64,000 bases of DNA from Cyathus striatus (lineage: Eukaryota > Basidiomycota > Agaricomycetes > Agaricales > Nidulariaceae): NCBI GenBank assembly GCA_025738555.1, contig JAOVFP010000015.1, forward strand, positions 2,046,001 through 2,110,000, given 5' to 3'. The notes below the pieces were generated by a model. The model did not search any database. It worked only from the letters and a program-made list of their open reading frames with translations, and was not told the origin of the DNA. Below, in pieces: positions 33,220 to 45,127 of the stretch. Positions within the stretch are counted from its first letter, which is position 1. Each line of letters opens with the position of its first letter. Both the position numbers and the translations under genes were made by a program.

Positions 33220-34400
33220 TTAGTTAGGGGCAACATCCTCCACAGAGTCATAGACTTCCTTAACAATCCTCCGCTGTGCATCCTTCGCGCTTTCACCCTG
33301 GCATCCCATTAGCGCACCAATCTTTTCTTAGGTTGATGAAAGCACACACCTGGCTCCCTTGAATGCCTCTAACAACAATATGTTTCCGTCCCGCCAAAAT
33401 GTCCTCCGTCACATCTCCAAAGGCCTCAGTGTCCTTGGTGGCTTCGAATACTTCGTGGGAGCCGGTGACTAGGCCGCCTGCTTCTTGTGCGATGACGATG
33501 CCGGCGCAGACGTCCCACGGGTAGCACCCAATTTCCCTGTGATATTATCAGTCAATGTAACAGAGAAAAGAGAAGGGGCGAAGACAAACCAATACAAATC
33601 CAACCCCCCCTGCGCAACCAGCGCGAAATTCAATGCTGCGCTCCCGACGCTCCGGAGGGAATGTGCCATCTTTCCGCCTTTAACCCCGGTTGGGTCCCCT
33701 GCCAACCTCGAGAAAGAGGATGATTTGGCGGCAATTGTGCCTTGGCTCCTATCGGAACCCCATTCAATTGCCAACAGTCCTTGATTTAGCGATGCGAGAG
33801 GTTTCGGGGCGGAGAGCGGGAGCTTTTGCTTGGAGAAGTTGGGTCGGGTTAGATAGGAGCCTTGGTTTTGCACTCCTGTGTACTGGGGCTTTTTAGATGT
33901 ATGAATATGGAGAAAATAGAGGAGGCACATACGAGGTGGTCGAGGAAGGGGTTATAGATTACGCCTAGGACGGGGCGGCGTTTGTAGATTAAGCCGAGAG
34001 AGATGCAGGCGAATGGGAATCCGTGCACGAAGTTTGTTGTTCCGTCGATGGGATCGACGCAGAAAGTAGGTGCGTCCGTGAGAGGGGGACGTGTTCCAGA
34101 TGAGTAGGATTCCTCTCCGATACTGTGTGCCCATCAGTACCCCAGCTGAATACGGATCAAGAAAGAGAGGGAAACGTACAACCCAAACCCGGGATACTTG
34201 TCCCCCAGCTCCTTCTTGACTAGCTCCTCAACGCGCACATCATACTCCGTGACGAGGTCCACGGAATTCTTCTTCTCGTCGACGTTCCCGCTTGCCTGAA
34301 TGGCAGCAGAGCCCTCGAGAATCAACGCGCCTGCCTTACGCGCAAGTGCGGTGGTATAAACGAGGATGTCCTGAAGATCTGTGGGGGTGAGTTCTGGCAT
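33220..34400 (-). CDS. inositol-1-monophosphatase
   Basis: IMPase hydrolyses inositol monophosphate to free myo-inositol in the cytosol, using magnesium. Exons on the minus strand give MPELTPTDLQDILVYTTALA, KNSVDLVTEYDVRVE, GEESYSSGT, the metal-binding motif CVDPIDGTTNFVHGFP, GVIYNPFLD, LRSVGSAALNFALVAQGGLDLY and the second signature YPWDVCAGIVIAQEAGG. The C-terminus is RRIVKEVYDSVEDVAPN. All signature acidic residues are present, length is about 300 residues as expected, and introns are short. The ATG at 34400 faces the proteasome gene across 230 bases. Confidence 0.92.
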
Positions 34401-34630
34401 GGTGGGTTGCAGTAGCGAAGATGGAGATCGATAATATCTGTCGATTGTGGAGTGTACCCTCGCACGTTCATCTGGGATTCGCGCTGGGATAAGTTTTGGG
34501 GTTCAGCTCGAAGAAATGGCTTAAGATAAGATTAGATTCTGATATTCCCACGGCATGAACACGCGTCGAGCCAAACACGCAAGCTCGTTCATTGAATCCT
34601 CCACCTGCTCCCCATCCCATCTCACTCAAC
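34401..34630. promoter_or_regulatory. bidirectional promoter of the IMPase and proteasome alpha-5 genes
   Basis: Only 230 bases separate the two divergent start codons, so regulatory elements must be shared or overlapping. I see no clear TATA box in it. Confidence 0.6.
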
Positions 34631-35602
34631 ATGTTCTTGACGCGTTCAGAATACGGTATGTCTACACCCACTTCGCAGTACCCACTCTAACACCACTGCA
34701 GACCGTGGTGTCAACACCTTCTCACCAGAAGGCCGTCTCTTCCAAGGTGTGTCCCCACACTCATACCACCAACTATACCTTCTTACACCCCTCCAGTCGA
34801 ATATGCCATAGAAGCCATAAAACTCGGCTCAACAACAGTGGGCATCAAAACACCCGCCGGAGTCATCCTTGGCGTCGAAAAACGTGTCCAATCCCCCCTC
34901 CTCGAAGCCGCCTCCATCGAAAAGATCATGGAAATCGACTCACATCTCGGCTGTGCCATGTCCGGCCTGACTGCAGACGCTCGAACGATGATCGACCATG
35001 CCCGTGTGACGTCCCAGAACCATGCCTTCACTTACAATGAACCTATTAAGGTCGAGAGTGTTACCCAGGCCGTATGTGATCTTGCCCTGAGGTTTGGAGA
35101 GAGTGTGCATGATGAGGAGGCGATGATGAGTCGGCCGTTTGGTGTTGCCCTGTTGATTGCGGGTGTGGATGAGTTGGGGCCACAGTTGTATGTGTCATGT
35201 CTATCTTATTGGTTTTTGACTCACTTCGGCGTGTAGGTACCACACAGATCCCTCAGGTACCTTTGTCCGTTACGACGCGAAAGCCATTGGATCGGGCTCA
35301 GAAGCCGCACAACAAGAACTCCAGAACAAATGGCACAAGGTCTCCCTTCTCCCTTCTCTCTCTCCATCGTATCTTACATCTCCAACAGAACATGACACTC
35401 AAAGAAGCTCAAATACTAACCCTCCGTATACTCAAACAAGTCATGGAAGAGAAGCTTGATCAGCATAATGTGCAAATTGCTCAGGTGCGCGATCCATCTA
35501 CTCATTGAGACTACATTCTAACAATACTTGCAGGTCACGGAGGGTGGAGGCTTTGAAATTCTCGACGAGGCAGCGCTCAAGGCGGTCATTGAGGAGATGT
35601 AA
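34631..35602 (+). CDS. PUP2: 20S proteasome subunit alpha type 5
   Basis: Alpha-5 is one of the seven outer-ring subunits of the 20S proteasome. The exons read [20 protein letters not shown] (proteasome alpha signature), [116 protein letters not shown] and [19 protein letters not shown]. Introns lie near 34.66, 34.75, 35.19, 35.34 and 35.49 kb. Length is about 245 residues. The short first exon and its ATG at 34631 are fixed by the conserved N-terminus. Confidence 0.93.
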
Positions 35603-35748
35603 GATAGAAGTGTTGACGTATATATCATAATACTGTTTTTCTTTGTGGGATAGCAAACAATCAGAAATCTAGCTTTAAATCTCGTGGCTTAAGATTCAGG
35701 GATATATTTCGATATGTTACACATTGTTTCACGTCTCCTAATCCGCAT

Positions 35749-36407
35749 CTACTTGAGACTAACCAAATCAGCATGTTATATCTACCGAAATCCACAAAAA
35801 GACATACCTAACAATAGCCTCCACCTCCACCAGGACATCTTTGGGGAGCCTAGCAACCTCCACCGCCGATCGCGCAGGCTTATGCTCACCAAAGAATTTG
35901 GCATAGACCCCATTAACAGCAACGAAATCGTTCATATCTTTCAAGAACACCTATTCCTTTATCAGCACTCCCCCTCAAATAGATAACATAACAAAGAGGC
36001 ATACGGTAGTCTTAACAACCTTTCCGACCTCTCCGCCTCCCGCCACAATCACCTCCTTCAAATTCGCCAACGCCTGCGCAGTCTGCGCTTCAACGCCACC
36101 TTCGACGACGGTCATGCTTTTGGGATCGAACGGAATGCATCCGGAGCAGAAGAGGAGGTCACCAGCGCGGATACCTTGGCTGTATGGGCCAATTGCTGCT
36201 GGTGCTCCTGCATAATCAAGATAAAGTGAGTACGGAAGGTGGGAAAAGGCGATAGAGGGGCATACGATCGGTCGAAACGACAGAAAGGGAAGAGTGCGTT
36301 GTAACTGACATATTTCTTCGTGTTGAGGAGAGAGGACGTGTAAGTGAAAGAGGGACGCGACGGAGATTGATACCGCGGGATGCGATCGTCCGCGATAGGG
36401 AATTCAT
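35749..36407 (-). CDS. RidA/YjgF/UK114-type 2-iminobutanoate/2-iminopropanoate deaminase, probably mitochondrial
   Basis: RidA proteins hydrolyse reactive enamine/imine intermediates from PLP enzymes. The N-terminus, [20 protein letters not shown], is Arg/Ser-rich without acidic residues, as in a mitochondrial targeting peptide. A second Met (MSVTTHSSL) could start a cytosolic form. The core reads [45 protein letters not shown] and [19 protein letters not shown], with [13 protein letters not shown] containing the catalytic Arg. The end is taken after an intron starting GTATGTC near 35.80 kb, giving EAIVSLK. Reading through would add a longer unrelated tail ending at 35768. It converges with the proteasome gene. 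Confidence 0.9.
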
Positions 36408-37258
36408 CGTATACGCTCGTGGAATCGTTCGTAGGGTGTGAGTTCGAATCTTCCTCTTGTCAAATGTACGCTCCTCGATAATTTGGAAAACAAAGCGCCC
36501 AGGGTCGTAACGGTGCTGGGATTCCTCCTCGAAGAACAGAATGAAATCCTAACGAAGAGTCGGGGTTACGTTATTACGTGAGAAGGGCCATCCATCCCTA
36601 CGGACTCATGCGGCACGGCAGTCGCAAGGAAGTTCAAAGCGGGTATTTGGTGGGTATGTTTCCAATTCTCAAATACATATTTTCAAAGTCGTCTTCGGAA
36701 ATAGAACCCTATATCGGACCTCACATGCGACTTTACAATTCATCATTTTACCATTCCAGTACTTCGTCTATAACTATTTCACATTCGTATGTAACAAAAC
36801 AAAGTAAACGAAAAGAAAGAAAAACGAAATCCAGAACCGAAAAAACTATTATAGCACAAGACAGAGCGATGATATCCAAATCCAGCGAGGCGTGTGGTAG
36901 CGTACATAGCAAAAGAAGAAAGCATTAATTGATAATATGAAAGCAAAGTAAGGTATTGTGAAGGGGATGGGGGAGGGAAGGGGGATGTTAAATTGCTAGT
37001 ATTGTCCATGCGCGTGATTGTGCAGAGAATTTGAGGTAGGGGGAGGGTAAGTGCTATCGGAGTTCGAAGGTAAAGGGGGGGCACTTGTCATTCCAAAGAT
37101 AGAGCAAGGCAGGTATTGGGGAACGGATGGGGTGTTAAGCATGACGTATTATGCAGGAACAATAGCCAGGTAAGGTGTCAAGGAGAGTTGGAGCGGGGAA
37201 GGCGGAAGGGGGCGTTTGTGGGCGGCTTGGTATGTAATGTAGCGCTGAGTGAAGCAGA
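36408..37258. other. intergenic between the RidA gene and G-alpha copy 2
   Basis: The left part should be the RidA promoter and the right part (from about 37.1 kb) the 3' flank of G-alpha copy 2, which resembles the flank of copy 1 at 1.4-1.5 kb. It also contains the guanine-run motif listed separately. No gene recognised. Confidence 0.5.
36963..36984 (+). other. potential G-quadruplex motif
   Basis: The plus strand has four runs of at least three G separated by loops of one or two bases (G4-AT-G5-A-G3-AA-G5), the standard pattern for a stable G-quadruplex. It lies about 275 bases downstream of the stop codon of G-alpha copy 2. Confidence 0.5.
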
Positions 37259-40046
37259 TCATACAAGACGCATGGTTCTGAGGTTCTGTTTGATAATTAT
37301 ATCTCGTACTGCGAATTCGCGAAGTCAGCATACGCATTCGTCATAGAACAAGTAGAACGCACCGGTCGCTATGATAGTTGCCGTTTTACGAGTATCTGTG
37401 ACTGTCGTAAATTCGACTAATCAAAGAGTTAGACCGGTTCGCATGACATAAAATGGAATTTCAAAAGGCACCACGTACTATAAAGTTCTCGTTCCTTGTT
37501 AGGGGTAAACGATTGATGAATCGCACCAAACTTATTACGGAAATCTGTTTTCAAATGGATAAGCTCCGAAGCCGAGCTAGAATGCACGCAGTGGGCGCAG
37601 CGAAAAACGCACATTTCGCTATGGAATCGAAGTCATTCGGTCGATCACCGTAAGACACCATATGTTGGTTCAGTCTCACTCCTGCGTCAACTTTTGCCTG
37701 TAGTCAACTTAAGTATAATCCTTATACTGAGAAACTCGAAAGAAATACTTACCTGAAGCAAATCGACTTTGTTCAGAAACAATACAATGCTCACGTCCTT
37801 CAATAGTTTGTTCGACACGACCAATTTCCATAACAGAAGTGTGTCTTCCAACCTGTTAACGCGCGGATCCTAAGAAACAAAAGGAAAGGAGCATTAGCCT
37901 TTTGTCAAGTAGCATATTTATGCGAGTCGTGTCACACCTCGGCTAGAACCTAAACAACGTGAATGGTCAGATGGTGTTGGTTAACAAGAATAAAGATGGA
38001 ACATACCTGATCGAACGCCGATATCGGTGCAAGGAAGATTATCGCGTTTACTGGTGAGAAACGAAGTTGACAAGTTGAGATAGGAGGCGCATTTGGATAT
38101 TGGGAGGTAAGACTAACCATTATCGAAATAGGGTGCCCATGCTTGTCTCTGGTTTCGAGCACCTCCGACATCATAGATACGCCACTCAATCCCTCTGTTG
38201 CTTCCGGACTGTATCGAAAAAGTATGCTCAACAACACCCATTGTTTTCAGCCGCGCCTTAAGGACGTCGTCTGAACGACGTACGGAACGGACCCAGTCAG
38301 CTGGTTCTCTTGCATGTATCATCCTTACGACACTCACCATCCGTTGGAATGTATTTCTTGGCAGTGATTCTTGGGATCTCGTTAAGGTAGCTGTCGGAAA
38401 TAATGAAAATAAATCAGCATGTCAATCCCGTTTAATGGGCGTGGAACATTCCAAAGGAGGAGGGAGGAACAGAGCGAAAGAGTCACATACAATCCGCTGC
38501 TTTCCTCCAACCGCAGTAGCTTCTCCTTTAGCCGCTGTCTGACTTTTGGATCGCGCCATAATTCCAGCATCACAGGTGCACACGCGTTGAGGGTATGGAC
38601 GGGATCGTCAGGATCCTCCCACCAACCTTCGATTTCGCCCGAGTGCGCACTCTTCGGGCTCTTCGATTTACTGCCGAGCGCGAAGGCCTTTTTCCAGTTA
38701 CTAGAAGTGTGCACTGCGACTTCCTTTGGTTTTGAACGCGAACCGCTGCTCCCGGTGCCGCTGCTTGGAGAAGGGATTTGGCTACCTGAGCTTTTGCTTC
38801 CTAGAGAAGCAGATGTTTGCTTCTTGGATGGGATTTGTATTGTGGGCGCCGGGCGACCATTTGTTTGGGTGTAGCCGCCATTGTGGGCTGGACGGAAGTT
38901 CACATTGCCATTTAGATAGGACTCCCAGCCAGGACGGGTAGGGCCTAAATGGGTGGGTTCATCTTCATCGGGAGAGGAAAGGAGACGTATTAAACGCTCT
39001 TCTAGCTCCATTAACGGTTCGAGCCGTTGACGGTAGTAGTCGTAATTCGGAACGCGTGTTCCCAATATGGCAGAGGGGGGTCGACCATTGGCAGTAATGA
39101 TGACGGATGCGGTTTCGATAGAGTCATCTTCGTGGTCGTCGAGAACATCTGACTCATCTGGAGCTAGAGCCTCTAAAATTCTGAGAGGAACAGACCGATG
39201 TAAACCTCCCGCACATACTAAGAAGTTTCTGCGAAGAAACGCATACCTTCTTATGGATCGTACCAAATTTAGATAAATTACTGCTCTCCACGCTATTCTT
39301 TCAGCATGAAATGCTGCAGGGGAGTGTAACAGTTGGAATTCTGTGTGGTAAAAGGGGAATGTTGTTCAGTCATCTGGAGTCATAGAGATCAAGGTGAGCG
39401 CAGTGCTGGGAGGGGATGTTGTACGCCAGTAGGGAGGGTGGATACACCATCGCTTGATCAGCAGCCATTGGCAGTGCGGTTAACAGCGAGGGAAAGGCGG
39501 CTGGTGACCAGCTGGCGATGGATACATGTTCATATCGTCGAGGCTAAGAAGGCTCAGTGCTTCCAAAGGGAAGCTAAGACAGCCAATGTAAATGAAAAAG
39601 ATAGCGACGCACATGTGAGAGCGTAAACTCACCTGGGCCTGCAAGGGTTGCCATATGGGGGTGGGCGCGGTGACGAGAGGCGATCCGGTAGAATGCATCT
39701 CGTGCGTAATGGAGTGGAATGGAATGAACAGCGCCGACAACCACGCCCCTCGCTGCGCTCTGGATGGAGAAGAATATAAGAACTCACGTTTGAGGGTGGT
39801 GCTTTTCCCAGACTCTGACTGGCCGAGGAGGAGAACGTTGACCTCTGGACGAGACCTCTTCTTGTCAGCCCTCTCGAGCCTGAGCATCTCGTCGATGCTA
39901 TCGCTGACCTTCTTTGCATCGCTCTCTGCCTTGAGGCGGAGGTCGCGCTCCTCTGGGGTCTCTCCTGGGGGAGGTTGGAGCGCTGCGGCGAATGGATCGG
40001 AGGTTGCTCTGCCGCGGCGGGGCAGGTCATGCTTTGCTCTGGGCAT
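37259..40046 (-). CDS. G-protein alpha subunit, divergent Agaricomycete type (copy 2)
   Basis: Start MPRAKHDLPRRGRATSDPF (no Met-Gly acylation signal), PPPGETPEERDLRLKAE, then the P-loop VLLLGQSESGKST and an intron of about 440 bases. QFQLLHSPAAFHAERIAWRA and IYLNLVRSIRR follow, then a helical domain carrying a Ser/Lys-rich insert of about 130 residues (YNGNVNF-type, GSKSSGSQIPSPSSG, WKKAFALGSK). Next are EIPRITAKKYIPTD, DDVLKARLKTMGVVEH, DVGGARNQRQAWAPYF, IIFLAPISAFDQ, NRLEDTLLLWKLVVSNKLL, FLNKVDLLQ, DAGVRLNQHMVSYGDRPND and the end VRDIIIKQNLRTMRLV. All frames stay open across about eleven introns, so this copy looks functional. Switch II has Ala where classical G-alpha has the catalytic Gln. 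An apparent frameshift after KKYIPTD is simply an intron of about 67 bases. Confidence 0.88.
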
Positions 40047-43000
40047 ATGGGGTCGGGGGATAACAGGATGTATAGGGGAGGGGACAACGACTAAGTACGG
40101 TGGTAGTAGTTTATAACTAGATACAAAATATACGACCGACAGCAGTCAGGGTGTTATAATGAAAGCCAAACTGAAGCAAAACTAAACCCAAAACCTGCCA
40201 AATTCAATTCGAAGCTTCCATCCCAAAGATCCGTGTGAACTACCCGTTATCCTCCACGTGAGCAATCTCTCCAGATCTCCCCCCGGGTTTCCCAAGATTC
40301 TCCACACTACAATCCTGCCTTGCTAGCTGTCGTCTGGACAACCATCCCGTCCTCATCGACGTCTCACCTCTCCTCCGTCCCCCCTTCCTCCCGCCGTCGC
40401 TACTTGCATCCATCCACCTCTTTCCTTCACTCTGACACACTCTCCTACGCAACCATCTACTCCATCTCCCGTCCTTTGTCCTGTTCTCTCTTCATCGCGC
40501 CACACCTCCTTACTTCCAACGGCTACTTACCAGTTTCCACCTTTTCCTAAGGAACCTTCGCGAAGTCCGCCGGCAACTCTGCCAGAACAAAGGACGCGCC
40601 TGAACAAGGTAAGGTACACCTCACATTCCTCCTTAGGCTATTTATCCCCACGGGTGCGACGGCTCATGCTATCAGCAACGACATATCCGGATTCCATGCA
40701 ATATGACCATACATAATCATCTCTGCTCCTCCCCACCGACTCTGGGCAAAACTCTGAAAACGGATCCCTTCCCACTCGCTGAGATAACTTTCGGGAAATA
40801 GTATTTTCCTTGCCCTCGCATTTCTATTTAGTGTCATCCTCTCTCTCTCCATGTCAAGTAGACTACCCTGCACGCGCTGCAGCTCTTGGAAAAGATTACA
40901 CTCTCCTCGACTAACGCATTTGTTCATGTGTCAACTTCTTGTTATCCTGCGATAAGCTATGAATACCCTCCTCTCCTTTCGGATACCACCCATGCGTATC
41001 CCAGTTACCATCCTAAAGAAAGCACTGTTTCCGTTATGGAAACTGATCAAAGCTGATCCCATGACGTTTATTCTGCCCTTCTCAGTCTCCGATCCCTCAA
41101 CCTCCCCTCGATCAAGGTACAGACACTACTAACCACTTGGCTCCAGCCGGAGGGGCCCAACATGCGCCAGCGGCGAGCGCTGTCACTGGCTGGCACGTAC
41201 TTTCAAGATCAGCTCTCCAAACTCCACCAATGGTCTCTAAAGCCCGCCGAGGAGTCTCAATGGCGCGACCTGCGACATGACCTCTCTTGTCCATGCATCC
41301 CACGGCTGGCCACGGGTAGGCACGAAAAAACAACAAGTTACCGCCAGCACAAACCGTCATCTCAGCATCAGACAAGGTAGCGACATCAGATCATATCTTG
41401 ATCGCTAGTGCCTGTACTGGCACAACCCAGATAGACGATTCATGGGAATTTTCATTTTAAATCCAGCGACAGTCTGACACGATGCCCGATTCCGCTCAAG
41501 ACGAAGTTCTCTTGTGGGCGCCGACGCAGATCGCATTTGTTGCCAGTAATAAGGACACGGTAGCAAATTGCAAAGTTCTGGTGTCTAGGACCGGTGAATA
41601 AACGAGAGACAGTCGGATACCATTCCCTTGATTTTGAGCACAATCTTTTGTTGCGGCATGGACGCTGTCAGTCGTCGCGCGATACAGGAGTACAGTAAAT
41701 CAGCAAAGGCCTGCAATGAGTCATCAAGAAGAAAGGAAGCCAGAAATATAAGAATCATGATCCTCAACCCCACCCAGACACCTACATCGTTATATATATA
41801 TATGCAGGTAAGATCAACAGTATCTTTACTTAGCGTTGACCTAATTCCTGAAGGTATCTATCATTCCGTCCTGGTTATACTACCTTGTTACAAAGACGTC
41901 CGATTTCTGTCTTCTGTTCCGTTCATTATGTCGCACTGCCTATTCATCCACGGCTCCGAAGGCATCTGATAGCTTGGCTACGGCAGTGGATGATACCACA
42001 CCTGCTATGAAGAACAACGTAGCGTTCCCCGATTGGCCTCTTTTGTTTATCTCCTCCAGCTCCACCACATTGGCCTGGGAATATCTCCGCCGGAGTTTTC
42101 CAAGTCTGAGCATATTGGCTGACAACTGACAAAGCCAAACCGTGTACAGAAAAGTATCCAAGAATCTTTCAGAAGCAGACGACTGCCATTTCAAAGGCGC
42201 CCGCTGCTACAACTTCAAGCTCCGTCACTTCAAGAACCGGAAATAAGTTGGAGAGGGAAAACATTTGTGAGTGCAATGTTACTTACATATCTTAATTTAT
42301 TTATGTCGTATGTATCTAATCGAAGGATATGTTCTCACTCCAATGGCATCTGAAGAATTGAACCTGCCGCTGCATCCCCACCGATCCCGACTCCCCTGCC
42401 AAGGGTTTTCCCGACAATGGAGATATCACCTCACCTCAGACGAAGACCCGCATACGTGGAATACTACTGGAACTCCCGCCATCACCTTTTGAACGTGGTA
42501 TCGACTGACAGCGCAAATTTTTTGTCCTTCTTTCATTATAAGCGCCTTGAAACCCACAAGGCGGGTACCGAAAATGGCGTGCACCGTTCAGTTACACTGT
42601 TCTAACTTCTTGTTCTGCTTCTATCGCTCCTGAAGACCCATCGAACATTGACCGTTCCTTTGCTTCGACCGAAATTTCTAGACCCGGTGATGAGCATGCT
42701 GTAAGTGTTGGCCGCCGCAGCTATACATAACCTTGCATAACTCATGCAAACGGATAAACCATCGCCGAACATCCGGTATCGAGCGGTCTTCGGGATCAGG
42801 CGCACCCGTGTTAACGGTTAGGTCGCGTACGTATTCAGACTATTCGTCATTCTAAATGCGACTGAATTGCTGGAACTTCTATTCTCGTGGACCTTAGAGG
42901 TCCTCGCACGGATACAATAAGTACTCATTAAACATGGATTTAACTACTGCTTTGGTAGGTTGGCTTGTTCTTCTTCGAATTCTGCGGCGTTCTCCAGTCC

Positions 43001-45127
43001 AGACTGACTGACTCCTCGTAAATCAGCGCTCAGCACTTTCATCTTCTCAGAAGTCCCGCGCGCGGCCTTGTTGCTTTGAAGTCAATTACTACCCACATTT
43101 TATGACCATGCGGGATCTATTGACCACTATTGCCACCGAATACCACGCAGCGCCTGCGCGGATTGAATAGGTCTTCGGAGCACCACAGGATATTTGGGTG
43201 GAAACCAGCAACGAATGGCACTCCCGTAGATGTGGATATAGTTGCATCATACTTCTCGGTTTATACATATGGCGGGTTGATATTGCGTAGCACACTATGA
43301 TCGTCATGATCGTTCGCTTTCAAGAAACACTGCAAGTGCAACTGGTATGTAGTCAACTTGTACTTAGTCAATCATGGTCAGGTGTAGCTTCTGATGTTGA
43401 TATATGCAACAGCTTTTAACGTCGCTCAAGCTCAGCTTGGTCATGCTCACAATCACTAGCACGAGAGAACGTCTGCGATTGCAAGGGCATTTCTAGGTGG
43501 TCACCGGTGACAGCAGTATTGAAGACCCTGCGGCTCCAAAATGCTACTACCCTCAAATTACCGTTTCTCACTCCCGTACAGCTGCGGTTCAAGGGTCGAG
43601 AGGCTAAGCTACGACCGTAAGTGGACTGGCTCTGTTGTATCTGATGATGATTAAATCCTCGAACAACTCTCATGCAATGTCAGCTGAGAGATCTAGGGCC
43701 ATTGCCACGTCTGCCGGTAGTGGGGGCAGCATTATGCAATGTCTTCAAATCATTATCCACTAATCTGCTTTCGTGGTACTTCCAGCCGACTCGCACTTGT
43801 AAAGGAGAGCCCAGGGTGACGGAAAACACCGTACGATCATTGCTCTATCTCTACTTCCCATCTACACGGTGGCAGGCCGGAGTCTCCCATCCATGGTCAC
43901 TGTGTCAACTCTGAACCTGAGCGAGAAAATTTGGTTAATACTCGAAACTTTCTATCTTCCGCCGGGCTCTTGAAGATTTTGTAATGCACTTCAAGGACTA
44001 CTCGAAATCTACTCGCCCTTGATGTAGCAGGGCAAGTTGTAGTGGCGACAATTATGAATAGGGTCAGATAGCTGTTAAAGTACTCCTGGCTCCTGTGTAT
44101 CTAGGACCACTCTGCGTCGAATGGACATTTTCAGGTCCAACATTCAGTTCGAAGGCCTAGTCTCCCATGACAATGTCGTATTTGGGCGTTATGTTAATGG
44201 ATACAAGTTATCTATTGGATTGTTCTTTAATCATATCAATAATGTATCACCAATCATCGAAGCAAGGCAGTGACTAACAGCCTCATGCTTATCGGCTAGA
44301 TTCACAATCCTCCAATAAACTGTGTCAGTTATACTATCCCGACTAATAGACAAACAAGTTCTTTGGTGGTTTACCTTCCCTGTAGATTGTGGGGGGTATG
44401 TCAGACCTTTGTCTGAGTCTCAGGTACGACATTGGCAAATGAAAGCTGTTCGGTGCCGATGCAGGGAAATGATTCTCAGGATGATGGGAATCAAGCCGTT
44501 GGCCCCTCCCGGGCCTGCTTATCTGCGTCCATGATGGTAAGTAATTCCTCTGGAGCAATCTCATTTTTCCTTGTCTCCGATCGAGAAGGCCGCCACTCCC
44601 CCAAATCGCTATCTTGTGGATATATGCAGCATTTCGCTTAATCTCAAAACTGAATATCTACATAGAAAGTAAGTAGACTCCCTTAGACTCCTGTGAACCC
44701 GAGCAGTCTAAACAATGTTCTTTCCCAACGGTTCCATTCCGCAAGTCTAAAATAGTAGGCTGTGGTCATGATTATAAGTATACCTGTGGGTAGAACTACC
44801 TCAATCAATTGATCCATTTCATTTGACGCTGTAATTCACCCAGTCTCTGGGGACATTGAATGTGGCCAATCCGCTTTTATGCACACCAGTTGCTATCTTT
44901 TCAGTTTAGTGCATGCTATTGGAGACTAGGCGCTAAGGTGCTCGGATCGGGAAGCGCTTCAAATGAAATGGTCACTTCATAAGCGCTGGTCGTTCATCAA
45001 CATTTCTTTCGAGCTTGCACATCCCCAAGATGAATGATGTCTTGATCATGTACAGGATTTCCCAAGACCGCAGATAAATATACCTCTGATACGTTTCCTC
45101 AACGACCAACGGAAGCTAATAGTTGCT
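40047..45127. other. 5 kb stretch without a recognisable gene
   Basis: Only short frames occur on both strands, none resembling a family I know. The first 0.2 kb is the upstream region of G-alpha copy 2. A pyrimidine-rich block lies at about 40240-40560. A possible exon with a GTAAGT donor occurs at about 44432-44536 (MANESCSVPMQGNDSQDD), but no consistent gene could be built around it. No LTR pair, terminal inverted repeat or transposase motif was noticed. Confidence 0.45.
40240..40560 (+). other. pyrimidine-rich block
   Basis: The plus strand is strongly C/T-rich over about 320 bases, about 200 bases upstream of the G-alpha copy 2 start. It keeps an open plus-strand frame by composition, not by recognisable coding content. 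It may be part of a promoter or the remains of a 5' leader. Confidence 0.4.

Noticed and set aside
38419..38874. 151-residue plus-strand frame inside G-alpha copy 2
   Set aside because: It lies opposite the Ser-rich insert of the real minus-strand gene and owes its openness to codon composition.
40240..40560. Long open frame in the pyrimidine-rich block as a Ser/Pro-rich protein
   Set aside because: Openness is explained by lack of purines, so few stop codons; there is no start context or splicing partner.
41452..41643. GNKCDL motif on the minus strand suggesting a small GTPase
   Set aside because: No P-loop or switch motif lies in any neighbouring frame and the frame is short; judged coincidental.
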